The notes beneath the pieces are model-generated. The model searched no databases. It was not told where the DNA came from and worked only from the letters and a program-made list of their open reading frames with translations. From Thermococci archaeon (GTDB lineage Archaea > Methanobacteriota_B > Thermococci > Thermococcales > Thermococcaceae), in NCBI GenBank assembly GCA_003660485.1, contig QMUI01000005.1, positions 1 through 13,780 of the forward strand: a stretch of 13,780 nucleotides of DNA, read 5' to 3'. Position numbers and translations under genes: made by a program. Shown piece by piece: positions 6,909 to 13,618 of the stretch (its first letter is position 1; each line of letters begins with the position of its first letter).

Positions 6909-7882
6909 TGCTACTGGAAGTTAAAGACCTCTCCATTTATTATTACACGCTCTCGGGAGTCGTCAAGGCAGTTGAAGGAGTAACATTCTCCATAGACGAG
7001 AAAGAGTGGGTAACGTTCGTTGGGGAGAGTGGCAGCGGAAAGTCAACCGTTGCTAGTGCCATAATCAGGCTGGTTCCACCCCCAGGAAAAATAGTTAGTG
7101 GTCAAATAATGTTCGAAGGAAAGGATCTGCTAAAGCTAAGTGAGGAGGAGATGAGGCAAATTAGAGGAAAAGATATCAGTATGGTGTTCCAAGATCCCAT
7201 GACGAGCCTAGATCCCTTAAGAAAGATAGGAGATCAGCTCGTTGAAGCAATGACCGTTCACGGAGTCGACGAAGATGAAGCCAAAGAAAGGGCAAAAGAA
7301 CTACTCGAAAAGGTAAACATTCCTCCGGACAGGTTCGATTACTATCCACACCAGCTCTCTGGAGGTCAGAGACAGAGGGTCAGCATTGCAATTGCGATGG
7401 CTTTTAATCCAAAATTACTCATCGCCGACGAGCCTACTACCGCCCTGGATGTTATAGTTCAGGATTCCATTATGGATCTAATTCAAAGCCTGAAGGAAGA
7501 GGGAACAAGCATATTCTTCGTGACCCACGACATTTCACTCGCGGCTGAGAGGAGCGATAAGATAGCGGTAATGTACGCCGGAAAGCTCGTAGAGTTTGGA
7601 ACCGTTGAACAGATTGTGGAAAATCCCCTCCATCCCTACACCCAGGCCCTTCTCAATAGCGTTCCCGACTTATGGACCGAGAAGCCCGTCAAGGCCATTC
7701 CAGGTTACCCACCGGACTTAAGAAATCCGCCAAGGGGGTGCAGATTTCATCCAAGATGCCATATTTTCGCAGAGAAAGGAGAGCTGAAGGGACTGTGCGA
7801 TGCAGAAGAGCCGATGATGATCGAATACGAGAAGGGACACTTCGTTGCCTGTCATCTCTATGGAGGGAGCAGAAATGAGTGA
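6908..7882 (+). CDS. ABC transporter ATP-binding protein, DppD/OppD family
   Basis: A 324-residue ATPase subunit. Walker A is GESGSGKST at 39-47, the Q-loop follows in VFQDPM (Q95), the signature is LSGGQRQRV at 150-158, and Walker B with catalytic Glu175 and D-loop is LLIADEPTTALD at 170-181; a switch His is in FVTHD. The C-terminal oligopeptide-transporter extension holds four conserved cysteines at 278, 284, 297 and 315 (GCRFHPRC, LCDAEEP, VACH), a pattern that in this family can bind an iron-sulfur cluster. All nucleotide-binding motifs are intact. The ATG shares one base with the upstream stop, and GGGGGTGAGG before it is the ribosome site. It pairs with the following ATPase. Confidence 0.94.
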   Translation: MLLEVKDLSIYYYTLSGVVKAVEGVTFSIDEKEWVTFVGESGSGKSTVASAIIRLVPPPGKIVSGQIMFEGKDLLKLSEEEMRQIRGKDISMVFQDPMTSLDPLRKIGDQLVEAMTVHGVDEDEAKERAKELLEKVNIPPDRFDYYPHQLSGGQRQRVSIAIAMAFNPKLLIADEPTTALDVIVQDSIMDLIQSLKEEGTSIFFVTHDISLAAERSDKIAVMYAGKLVEFGTVEQIVENPLHPYTQALLNSVPDLWTEKPVKAIPGYPPDLRNPPRGCRFHPRCHIFAEKGELKGLCDAEEPMMIEYEKGHFVACHLYGGSRNE

Positions 7883-8861
7883 GCCCCTCCTGAAAGTTGA
7901 GAACCTGAAGAAGTACTTCCCTATAAAAAGAGGAATAATCGAAACACTTAGGAGGGCACCAGTAAGGTACGTTAAAGCCGTAGATGGCATAAGTTTTGAA
8001 ATAAAGAGAGGAGAAGTTCTTGCACTCATAGGTGAAAGCGGATGCGGAAAGACCACAGCGGGAAGAACTATACTGAGGCTAATAGAACCGACCGACGGAA
8101 GGATAATCTTTGATGGGGTTGATATAACTAAGTTAAGCAGGGAAGAGCTTAGACCATTCAGGAGGAGGATGCAGATAATATTCCAAGACCCATACGCGAG
8201 CTTAAGCCCCAGGATGAAAATAGGAGATGCGATAGCCCACCCACTTCTGGTTCATGGACTTGCAGATAAGGAAGAGGCAAAAGAGCTAGCCCTGAAAATG
8301 CTCAGGAGGGTAGGGTTAACTCCTGAAGATGAGTTTTACGAGAGGTACCCACACCACTTAAGCGGAGGACAGAGGCAGAGAGTTGTAATAGCTAGGGCAA
8401 TGATCCTCAAACCGGAATTCGTTGTTGCAGATGAAGCAGTTTCAATGATTGACGTATCAATGAGGGCCGCAATTCTCGACTTGCTAGAGAGCTTCAGGAA
8501 AGAATATAACATGAGCCAACTCTTCATTACGCACGATATTGCAGTGGGGAAGCTAATAGCCGACAGGATAGCGGTAATGTACCTAGGCAAGATAGTCGAG
8601 ATAGGGCCCACGGATGAAGTCCTTAAGAACCCGGCCCATCCCTATACGATGGCCCTAATTCAGGCTGTTCCCTCAATAGCGAGAAAGAAGGAGAGGAAAA
8701 TTGAGATCACCGGAGAGGTTCCAAACGCCGCGAATCCACCTTCTGGATGCAGATTCCACCCAAGATGCCCCCTAGCAACTGAAGAGTGCAAGAGTAAGGA
8801 ACCAGAGTTAATTGAGGTCTCCCATGAACACTTTGTGGCTTGCCACCACCCGTTAAGGTGA
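7875..8861 (+). CDS. ABC transporter ATP-binding protein, DppF/OppF family
   Basis: A 328-residue second ATPase. Walker A is GESGCGKTT at 53-61, Q-loop VFQ-type IIFQDPY (Q104), signature LSGGQRQRV at 162-170, and a Walker B/D-loop that reads VVADEAVSMIDVS at 183-195. Usual DppF proteins have DEPVSALDVS; here Pro is Ala and the D-loop Ala-Leu is Met-Ile, while catalytic Glu187 and Asp193 are kept. The C-terminal extension has cysteines at 292, 298, 305 and 323. ATG 7875 is chosen because GGAGG at 7862-7866 lies eight bases upstream and the family N-terminus EPLLKVENLKKYFP follows; an earlier ATG (7845) lacks both. It overlaps the previous gene by eight bases. Confidence 0.93.
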   Translation: MSEPLLKVENLKKYFPIKRGIIETLRRAPVRYVKAVDGISFEIKRGEVLALIGESGCGKTTAGRTILRLIEPTDGRIIFDGVDITKLSREELRPFRRRMQIIFQDPYASLSPRMKIGDAIAHPLLVHGLADKEEAKELALKMLRRVGLTPEDEFYERYPHHLSGGQRQRVVIARAMILKPEFVVADEAVSMIDVSMRAAILDLLESFRKEYNMSQLFITHDIAVGKLIADRIAVMYLGKIVEIGPTDEVLKNPAHPYTMALIQAVPSIARKKERKIEITGEVPNAANPPSGCRFHPRCPLATEECKSKEPELIEVSHEHFVACHHPLR

Positions 8862-8865
8862 GAAG

Positions 8866-9765
8866 ATGCTTAGAAAGCTTCCCTTCCCAATTTTATTGCC
8901 GTCAGCAGATGGCTTTGACTGCAAAAACGCATACAACCCCTCAGTGATTTATAGAAAAGGGAAGTCCATCATGCTGTACAGGGGTGAATGCAAAGACAGA
9001 AAAACTGGAAGAATAGGCCTAGCGATAAGTGAAGATGGCATTAACTTCACTAAATTTCCAGAACCTGTACTTGAGCCTGAATATCCCTGGGAAGCAAAAG
9101 GTGTTGAGGATCCAAGGGTGGTAAAGTTAGGAAAGAAGTACGTGATGACGTACACAGGTTACGATGGGAAGATCGCGAGGCTCTGCATAGCAACTTCAAA
9201 GAACTTACTCTCATGGAAAAAGCATGGGCCTATATTTGATGACTTTCCAGAGAATTACCTGAGGCCAAGGGGATGGACGAAAAGCGGTGCAATACTCCCA
9301 GTTAAGGTCAATGGAAAATACATCATGTACTTCGGAGATTCAAACATTTGGATTGCATACTCAAAGGACGGTAAAAATTGGGAGTACTCAGAAAAGCCAA
9401 TTCTAAGCCCAGGAGAGCTGTTGTTGATAGAACCGGGGCCTCCACCCTTATTAACCGATAAAGGCATCGTACTCTTCTACAACTCGGCGGATAAGAGTTT
9501 AGTCTACAGAGTTAGGGTTGCCGTCTTTGATAAGAAGAATCCAGGGAAGGTAATATGGAACTCAGGGACTCCAATTTTAGAGCCCGAATATCCCTGGGAA
9601 AAGTTTGGCCACGTTAATAACGTTGTGTTTTTGGAAGGACTAGTGGGGGATAACGAGAGGACGCTCTTCTACTATGGGGCAGCCGATAGGTACATTGGTT
9701 TAGCAGTATGGAAAGGGAGCGTTGAGATGTTACTACAAGCATTGGGATTTTCAAAACCTATATAA
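8866..9765 (+). CDS. GH130-family beta-mannoside phosphorylase-like glycoside enzyme
   Basis: A 299-residue cytoplasmic protein (no signal peptide) of glycoside hydrolase family 130, a five-bladed beta-propeller family. Known members mostly phosphorolyse beta-1,4-manno-oligosaccharides or mannosyl-glucose; a few are hydrolases. Visible motifs: NPSVIYRKGK with LYRG (24-40), GVEDPRVV with Asp82 as likely catalytic acid, KSGAILP (139-145), IEPGPPPLLTDKG (188-200), and GHVNNVVF (248-255). The heptapeptide EPEYPWE occurs twice (70-76 and 239-245), reflecting the propeller repeat. The ATG is four bases after the ATPase stop, with a GGTGA ribosome site overlapping that stop, so it is the last gene of the transporter operon. 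Phosphorolysis versus hydrolysis, and exact sugar, cannot be set from sequence alone. Confidence 0.87.
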   Translation: MLRKLPFPILLPSADGFDCKNAYNPSVIYRKGKSIMLYRGECKDRKTGRIGLAISEDGINFTKFPEPVLEPEYPWEAKGVEDPRVVKLGKKYVMTYTGYDGKIARLCIATSKNLLSWKKHGPIFDDFPENYLRPRGWTKSGAILPVKVNGKYIMYFGDSNIWIAYSKDGKNWEYSEKPILSPGELLLIEPGPPPLLTDKGIVLFYNSADKSLVYRVRVAVFDKKNPGKVIWNSGTPILEPEYPWEKFGHVNNVVFLEGLVGDNERTLFYYGAADRYIGLAVWKGSVEMLLQALGFSKPI

Positions 9766-9767
9766 GG
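9758..9767 (+). promoter_or_regulatory. TATA box for the ZPR1 gene, overlapping the GH130 stop
   Basis: CTATATAAGG, with CAAAAC just upstream, is one of the best TATA matches in the window. It covers the GH130 stop codon (9763-9765). A start near 9787 would place GGGGAG (9788-9793) and the GTG start at 9800 in a 13-base leader, so ZPR1 is probably transcribed independently of the transporter operon. Confidence 0.55.
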
Positions 9768-9799
9768 CAAGGCATTATGCCAAGGAAGGGGAGAGTAAG

Positions 9800-10420
9800 G
9801 TGGAAGAGGAACTCAAACCGGAGAAAATTCAAGAGATTAAGCTAGGAGACTGCCCGATTTGTGGAGGTAAGGGAACGTTAAAGGCAATCCAGTTCATTCA
9901 CAAGATCCCCTACTTCGGCGAGGTCATGGAGTCAACAGTAATCTGCGAGAGGTGCGGCTACAGGAGTGCAGATGTCATGATTCTCGAGGAAAAGGAGCCG
10001 AGGCTGTACGAGATCAAGGTAGAGAACGAGAAAGACCTCTTCACGAGGGTAGTTAGAAGCAAGAGTGGGACTATAGAGCTTGAGGAGCTCGGAATAAAGA
10101 TAGAGCCCGGACCAGCAGCCCAAGGGTTTGTAAGCAACATAGAGGGAGTTCTGGAGAGGGCAAAGGAAGTTCTCCTCATGGCAAGAGACTTCAAGAAGGA
10201 GGAGAACGATGAAGAGGCCGTAAAGAAGATAGATAAGTTGTTGAAGTACATCGAAGATGTTAAGGAAGGCAAAAAACCCCTGACCATCAGGATTATGGAT
10301 CCCTTTGGCAACAGCGCCCTGATAGGGGAGAAAGTCAAGAGCAGGAGATTGACAAAGGAGGAAATAAAGAAGCTTAGCACCGGACCTTACGTAGTCATTG
10401 ATCCAGAGGCTCGGCAATAA
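9800..10420 (+). CDS. zpr1: ZPR1-type zinc-finger protein
   Basis: A 206-residue archaeal ZPR1 homologue with one zinc finger and one following beta-rich domain, whereas eukaryotic ZPR1 has two such units. The finger is CPIC at 18-21 and CERC at 49-52 (spacing 27), followed by GYRSADVM, and the domain includes GTIELEELGIKIEPGPAAQGFVS in part (seen as GIKIEPGP and GFVSNIEG) and MDPFGNSAL. Eukaryotic ZPR1 binds translation factor EF-1alpha and acts in its folding; a like role for the archaeal protein is inference. GTG 9800 is chosen: GGGGAG lies six bases upstream and the family begins shortly before the finger; the in-frame ATG at 9722 lies upstream of the TATA box. Its end overlaps the converging methyltransferase gene by 26 bases. 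Confidence 0.85.
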   Translation: MEEELKPEKIQEIKLGDCPICGGKGTLKAIQFIHKIPYFGEVMESTVICERCGYRSADVMILEEKEPRLYEIKVENEKDLFTRVVRSKSGTIELEELGIKIEPGPAAQGFVSNIEGVLERAKEVLLMARDFKKEENDEEAVKKIDKLLKYIEDVKEGKKPLTIRIMDPFGNSALIGEKVKSRRLTKEEIKKLSTGPYVVIDPEARQ

Positions 10421-11549
10421 CAGCTAAATCCCTAACCTTGAAGACGAAGGCCCTCTTCTCTCCCTTAAGCCCCTGCTCAATCTTCCTCCTTATTCTCCAG
10501 TACTCCTCCTCAGGAACGCTCATCCTCAGGGTGGCCCTTCCGTAGCCCTCCTTCCTTAGAAAGTCGTTTATCCTCACCGGATGGAATGGCATTGTTGCAA
10601 CGACAACATAGGATCTCTTGAAGTACTCGCTCTTTATTTCTTCATCTCCTGTGGCAAGGATCCTCCTCTTCTCCCTCAACAAAAGCTTAAGTTCGCCCTT
10701 AACCTTGTGGAAGAGCTCATTTATTAGGTCTGCGTAGTCTATAGCCTGAGGAATTTCATAAAGATACCTCTCGGGAGTTTCGGTTTCATCAACTATGTTC
10801 TCCAGCTCAGGGTTACTCTCGAGCCTTGCCCCCTGGGGCAATATGACGGCACTTCTCTCGGCCTTAGCCAAGGGTTCGGTGTAGAAGGTTAGCCTATTAA
10901 CGTGGCCGTAGAGGTCTATGTACTCGAACTCGCCCTTCCACGGAACCTTTTCGCGCCTTATCTGGGGGGGTAGATCGAAGATGAAAGCTTCAGCTTTTTC
11001 CTTATAGGCCTCGTACACCTTTAAAGGACTCGGAAGGAGATCCTCAAGGTTTCTCTCCGGAACCTCTGGGGGCCTTGCAGGGTCGGAGAATATAACTTTC
11101 GCATCAATCTTCTCAATAATATCTGGGTTCAAAGAATCACCAACAAGGAACTCGATGTTAACCCCATACTTCTCCGCGTTTCTTCTTGCGAACTCTATCT
11201 TTAGGGGATCTATATCAACGCCCACTGCCCTTATCCCATGCTTGGCGAAGAATATCAGCTGAATTCCAACGCCACAGGAAACGTCAGCTATGCTCTCCAC
11301 TCCCTGCTCCTTCAACCTCCTTCCCCTGTACTCAGCCACAATTTCATGGGTTGCGTACCTAAGCCCCTCGAGATCAAACCAGAGGTCGGTTCTTGAGAAC
11401 TTCTCCCTCGCCTTTATTCTAGCCCTAGCTACCTCCAACGCTAATTTAAATTCTTCCTCAGAAAGACCTAAGGTCCTCCTTATCTTCTTCTCATCGTACC
11501 CCTTCCTTATCATCTCCTCCGCCGTTCTAACGTGCTCCTCAGTGAGCAT
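10395..11549 (-). CDS. SAM-dependent methyltransferase with THUMP-like C-terminal region
   Basis: A 384-residue protein. The N-terminus contains a small helix-turn-helix-like stretch ([21 protein letters not shown], about 14-34, seen here as [10 protein letters not shown]). The central Rossmann methyltransferase domain has motif [11 protein letters not shown] (89-98), [16 protein letters not shown] for the ribose-binding acidic loop, and a SDPARP motif (155-160) in the motif IV position. The rest resembles the THUMP-like region found after such domains, suggesting an RNA substrate, but tRNA or rRNA cannot be told apart. The start at 11549 has GGAGGTG six bases upstream; it overlaps the end of the upstream di-myo-inositol phosphate gene by 11 bases, so the two are co-transcribed. 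No functional tie between them is known to me. Confidence 0.8.
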   Translation of the reverse strand: MLTEEHVRTAEEMIRKGYDEKKIRRTLGLSEEEFKLALEVARARIKAREKFSRTDLWFDLEGLRYATHEIVAEYRGRRLKEQGVESIADVSCGVGIQLIFFAKHGIRAVGVDIDPLKIEFARRNAEKYGVNIEFLVGDSLNPDIIEKIDAKVIFSDPARPPEVPERNLEDLLPSPLKVYEAYKEKAEAFIFDLPPQIRREKVPWKGEFEYIDLYGHVNRLTFYTEPLAKAERSAVILPQGARLESNPELENIVDETETPERYLYEIPQAIDYADLINELFHKVKGELKLLLREKRRILATGDEEIKSEYFKRSYVVVATMPFHPVRINDFLRKEGYGRATLRMSVPEEEYWRIRRKIEQGLKGEKRAFVFKVRDLAVIAEPLDQ

Positions 11550-12807
11550 GATCCCACCTCCTGACGAGGTAGATAGTGATTGCAACCCTCAACGTACTCC
11601 ACACTGCAAGTAGAGCAAACAGAGGCTTTATCCATCCCAGGAGTGTAAAGAGCATTGTTGTGAATATCCTCTCGTCTCTCTTTCCTGGGATCCTCCTTAA
11701 TGCTGGGATTACCTTATAGGCATCGACACAGTAGGCCCCCCTAAACCTCTCGGTTGAGTAGCTAACCATAGCCGAGGAGAACATTGCAATTCCAGCTATA
11801 ACCCACCATATGGGTTCCCTTATTGAAACATAAGCTAAGGTCAGGAGGAACGTAAAGTCAACGTACCTGTCAAGTATTGAGTCGAAGTAGCCGCCGAACT
11901 TACTCGTCTGCATCCTGGCCCTCGCTATCTCTCCATCGACGCCATCGAGAATTGAGCTTATCTGATACAGGATTCCAGCCAATGGGACACTGATGAGGTT
12001 CATTAGACCCGAGAATATGCCAAAGAGAAAAGTTATAATGGTAAGCTGATTGGGCGTGAAGTGCTCAACCAATAAAACGGAGATCCTTGTAGAGATCTTC
12101 CTGTTTAAGTGCCTGCTTATGAATCCATCTCCAACCCCCTTAACGGAGGTGTAAACTATGAGCTTCCTCGCCTTCTTGAGCTCCTCCGGCGTGTCAACGT
12201 CCATCCAGAAGAGGCCATCCACAAAGGTAACCTCAAGCCTTGCCTCCCTCACAACGTCCCTAAGCTCGACAACTTCCCTTTCCTTAGCTAATCTCTCGGT
12301 AACTTCAAATATCGAGTCGTCAAGCACGAAAAAGCCAGTGTCTAGGGCATCCCACTCCTCAAGCTGCTTCCCTATATCTTCAACCCTCCCATTCTTCACC
12401 TTAACCTTTGTTGCCTCATCAACATCAACGAACATAGGCTTTCTATCCGCTATTAGTCCTCGACCCTTAACGGCAAGCTCGTAAAACCTCTCCTCGTAGA
12501 TGTGATCGCTCATGACGAGCACGAACCTGCCTGTTACGTGCCCTTTAGCTACGTGAAGGGAAAAGCCGTTGCCCCTCTCGGGCTTTGGATTAACTACAAT
12601 CTCGGCGTTAAGGTTATGCTTCCTCACGAACTCCTCATAAAGATCCTTGTACTTTTCGTTCGTCACTATCACGAACTCACTCACTCCAAACTTCTGGAGG
12701 TTTTTGATCGTCCTGTAGATAAGTTCCCTGCCTGCAACCCTGATTAAACCCTTCGGCTTCTCACCCATCCTCGTCCCGTATCCCGCGGCCAGTATTACCG
12801 CTTTCAC
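11539..12807 (-). CDS. Bifunctional CTP:inositol-1-phosphate cytidylyltransferase / di-myo-inositol-phosphate-phosphate synthase (IPCT/DIPPS)
   Basis: A 422-residue fusion that makes the phosphorylated precursor of di-myo-inositol phosphate, a heat-response compatible solute of hyperthermophiles. Residues 1-225 are a soluble nucleotidyltransferase with [16 protein letters not shown] at 6-21 and a metal-binding VMSDH, forming CDP-inositol from CTP and inositol-1-phosphate. From about 240 on, a membrane CDP-alcohol phosphotransferase transfers it to a second inositol-1-phosphate; its motif is complete: Asp288, Asp291, Gly292, Ala295, Arg296, Gly305, Asp309, Asp313. Several membrane spans follow. 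The start is GTG at 12807 with GGGGTGAGG just upstream. I recall PF1058 as the P. furiosus counterpart. The inositol-phosphate synthase and final phosphatase are not in this window. Confidence 0.95.
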   Translation of the reverse strand: MKAVILAAGYGTRMGEKPKGLIRVAGRELIYRTIKNLQKFGVSEFVIVTNEKYKDLYEEFVRKHNLNAEIVVNPKPERGNGFSLHVAKGHVTGRFVLVMSDHIYEERFYELAVKGRGLIADRKPMFVDVDEATKVKVKNGRVEDIGKQLEEWDALDTGFFVLDDSIFEVTERLAKEREVVELRDVVREARLEVTFVDGLFWMDVDTPEELKKARKLIVYTSVKGVGDGFISRHLNRKISTRISVLLVEHFTPNQLTIITFLFGIFSGLMNLISVPLAGILYQISSILDGVDGEIARARMQTSKFGGYFDSILDRYVDFTFLLTLAYVSIREPIWWVIAGIAMFSSAMVSYSTERFRGAYCVDAYKVIPALRRIPGKRDERIFTTMLFTLLGWIKPLFALLAVWSTLRVAITIYLVRRWDHAH

Positions 12808-12839
12808 TCCCTCACCCCTTAACGGAGTTAGAAGGGAGA

Positions 12840-12853
12840 AGTTAAAAGTTTTA
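12840..12853 (-). promoter_or_regulatory. Possible TATA box for the IPCT/DIPPS operon
   Basis: The minus strand reads CTAAAACTTTTAAC about 40 bases before the GTG start, between the end of the toxin remnant and IPCT/DIPPS. A start near 12820 would leave a short leader with the GGGGTGAGG site. The TATA match is modest. Heat or salt control is known for this pathway in the group, but no operator is recognised here. Confidence 0.35.
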
Positions 12854-12874
12854 GTGTCAAAAGGTTAGAAAATC

Positions 12875-13335
12875 TCATTGGGCCTGATGGAGAACTTCGA
12901 GGAAAGGTACATTCTCAAAATCCTTATCAAAGGTGGCAATTTTCGAAATCCTATAAAACTTGCAGGTGGCTGCTATGAGAGCATCATTTGGCAATAAACC
13001 AAATTCCTTGGAGAGAGTAACTGCTTCGTTTAGGATTTCCTTATTAGGTGGGAGCAACTCTATAATCCCAAGCTCAATGTTCTCCAGTATAAACTCCGAG
13101 AGATACTTAAAAACAGGGTCAAATCTCTCCCGTTCCTGCATGAACATTTTCTTAACCCTGAATTTTCCGGTACAGCCAAATAACCTTTCTGTTTCCATAT
13201 AGAGCAGTTTAAAGAACAACATTTGGAGAAACGTAAGGCATGTTTTCATTTATCGCATAGTCTAAAAGTTCTATTGCATCTTTAACTCCATAATAATGCC
13301 TAAACAAAAACGGAAGTGTCAATAAATATCTTCAT
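12875..13335 (-). pseudogene. vapC: VapC-type PIN-domain toxin, broken by two frameshifts
   Basis: From ATG 13335 the minus strand gives MKIFIDTSVFV, a perfect PIN start, then a TAG at 13302-13300. Shifting by one base near 13303 restores FRHYYGVKDAIELLDYA up to a stop near 13213; a second one-base shift near 13214 restores KLLYMETERLFG to the true end. Joined, the pieces make about 152 residues, the usual VapC length. All PIN acidic positions are still visible: Asp6, Glu in YMETE, Asp in LPNDALIAA, and Asp in TFDKDF, so decay is recent. A functional toxin would be a ribonuclease. Its start overlaps the end of the antitoxin reading frame, as in intact pairs. A truncated protein from 13249 is possible but would lack the first Asp. 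Confidence 0.8.
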
Positions 13336-13512
13336 TTTCAAACCTCTCTTCCAGCTCTTTAATTTTCTCCTCAGGCAATTTTGCCATAACGAATTTCCTA
13401 ATGTCCACTTTTTTATGATGATCTTTAACCGGCTCCCTTCTTTTAAGTTAACTTTCTTGAGAGGCCTGAAAACACCGTTTTCATAAATTACTCCTATAAC
13501 TTTCGTTATCAA
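13319..13512 (-). pseudogene. vapB: AF2212/DUF104-type VapB antitoxin, split by a -1 frameshift at A AAA AAG
   Basis: The minus strand from TTG 13512 reads ITKVIGVIYENGVFRPLKK and VNLKEGSRLKIIIKK, the standard core of this small antitoxin family. The frame then becomes nonsense and runs on into the toxin gene. Stepping back one base at AAAAAAG (13414-13408) gives VDIRKFVMAKLPEEKI and a TGA at 13321-13319, making a normal 64-residue protein whose stop overlaps the toxin ATG. The heptamer is in the exact register for -1 slippage (ATA AAA AAG), so recoding is possible, but decay fits better because the toxin is broken too. The start is TTG without ribosome site; a TATA box 23 bases upstream suggests a leaderless mRNA. 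Confidence 0.75.
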
Positions 13513-13530
13513 AATACCTATTTTAACAGC

Positions 13531-13540
13531 TTATATAAAG
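13531..13540 (-). promoter_or_regulatory. TATA box of the vapBC remnant
   Basis: The minus strand reads CTTTATATAA, centred about 23-25 bases before the TTG start at 13512, as expected for a leaderless transcript. The box is nearly palindromic, so it could also act rightward. Rightward it would start near 13560, ahead of the nucleotidyltransferase remnant. Confidence 0.5.
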
Positions 13541-13541
13541 C

Positions 13542-13613
13542 CATTGCCATCGGAGGCCTTTCGACAAAGCTAGGAGCTTCAAGAAACTTTATAATGTTCT
13601 AAAGGATGAATGA
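13542..13613 (+). pseudogene. Possible C-terminal remnant of a small gene upstream of the nucleotidyltransferase
   Basis: A short plus-strand stretch reads HRRPFDKARSFKKLYNVLKDE before a TGA at 13611-13613. The last 17 or so residues look like a genuine basic/hydrophobic helical protein tail, and the stop lies five bases before the ATG at 13619, a typical operon spacing. Upstream, the frame meets a TAA at 13536-13538 with no start codon. It may be the tail of a small antitoxin or partner gene whose body was lost. I cannot name the family, and a chance reading frame is possible at this length. Confidence 0.3.
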
Positions 13614-13618
13614 AAAGT

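Noticed and set aside
8866..9765. The repeated EPEYPWE segments of the GH130 gene as a recent internal duplication
   Set aside because: The flanking residues differ widely; the repeat fits the blade symmetry of beta-propellers.
9722..9799. Upstream ATG start for ZPR1
   Set aside because: It lies within GH130 and ahead of the TATA box at 9758, and adds residues foreign to the family; GTG 9800 has a well-placed ribosome site.
9932..10417. Two minus-strand open frames of 140-161 codons opposite ZPR1
   Set aside because: They lie fully antisense to a gene with a clear zinc finger, have Ser/Leu-rich shadow composition, and show no domain or ribosome site.
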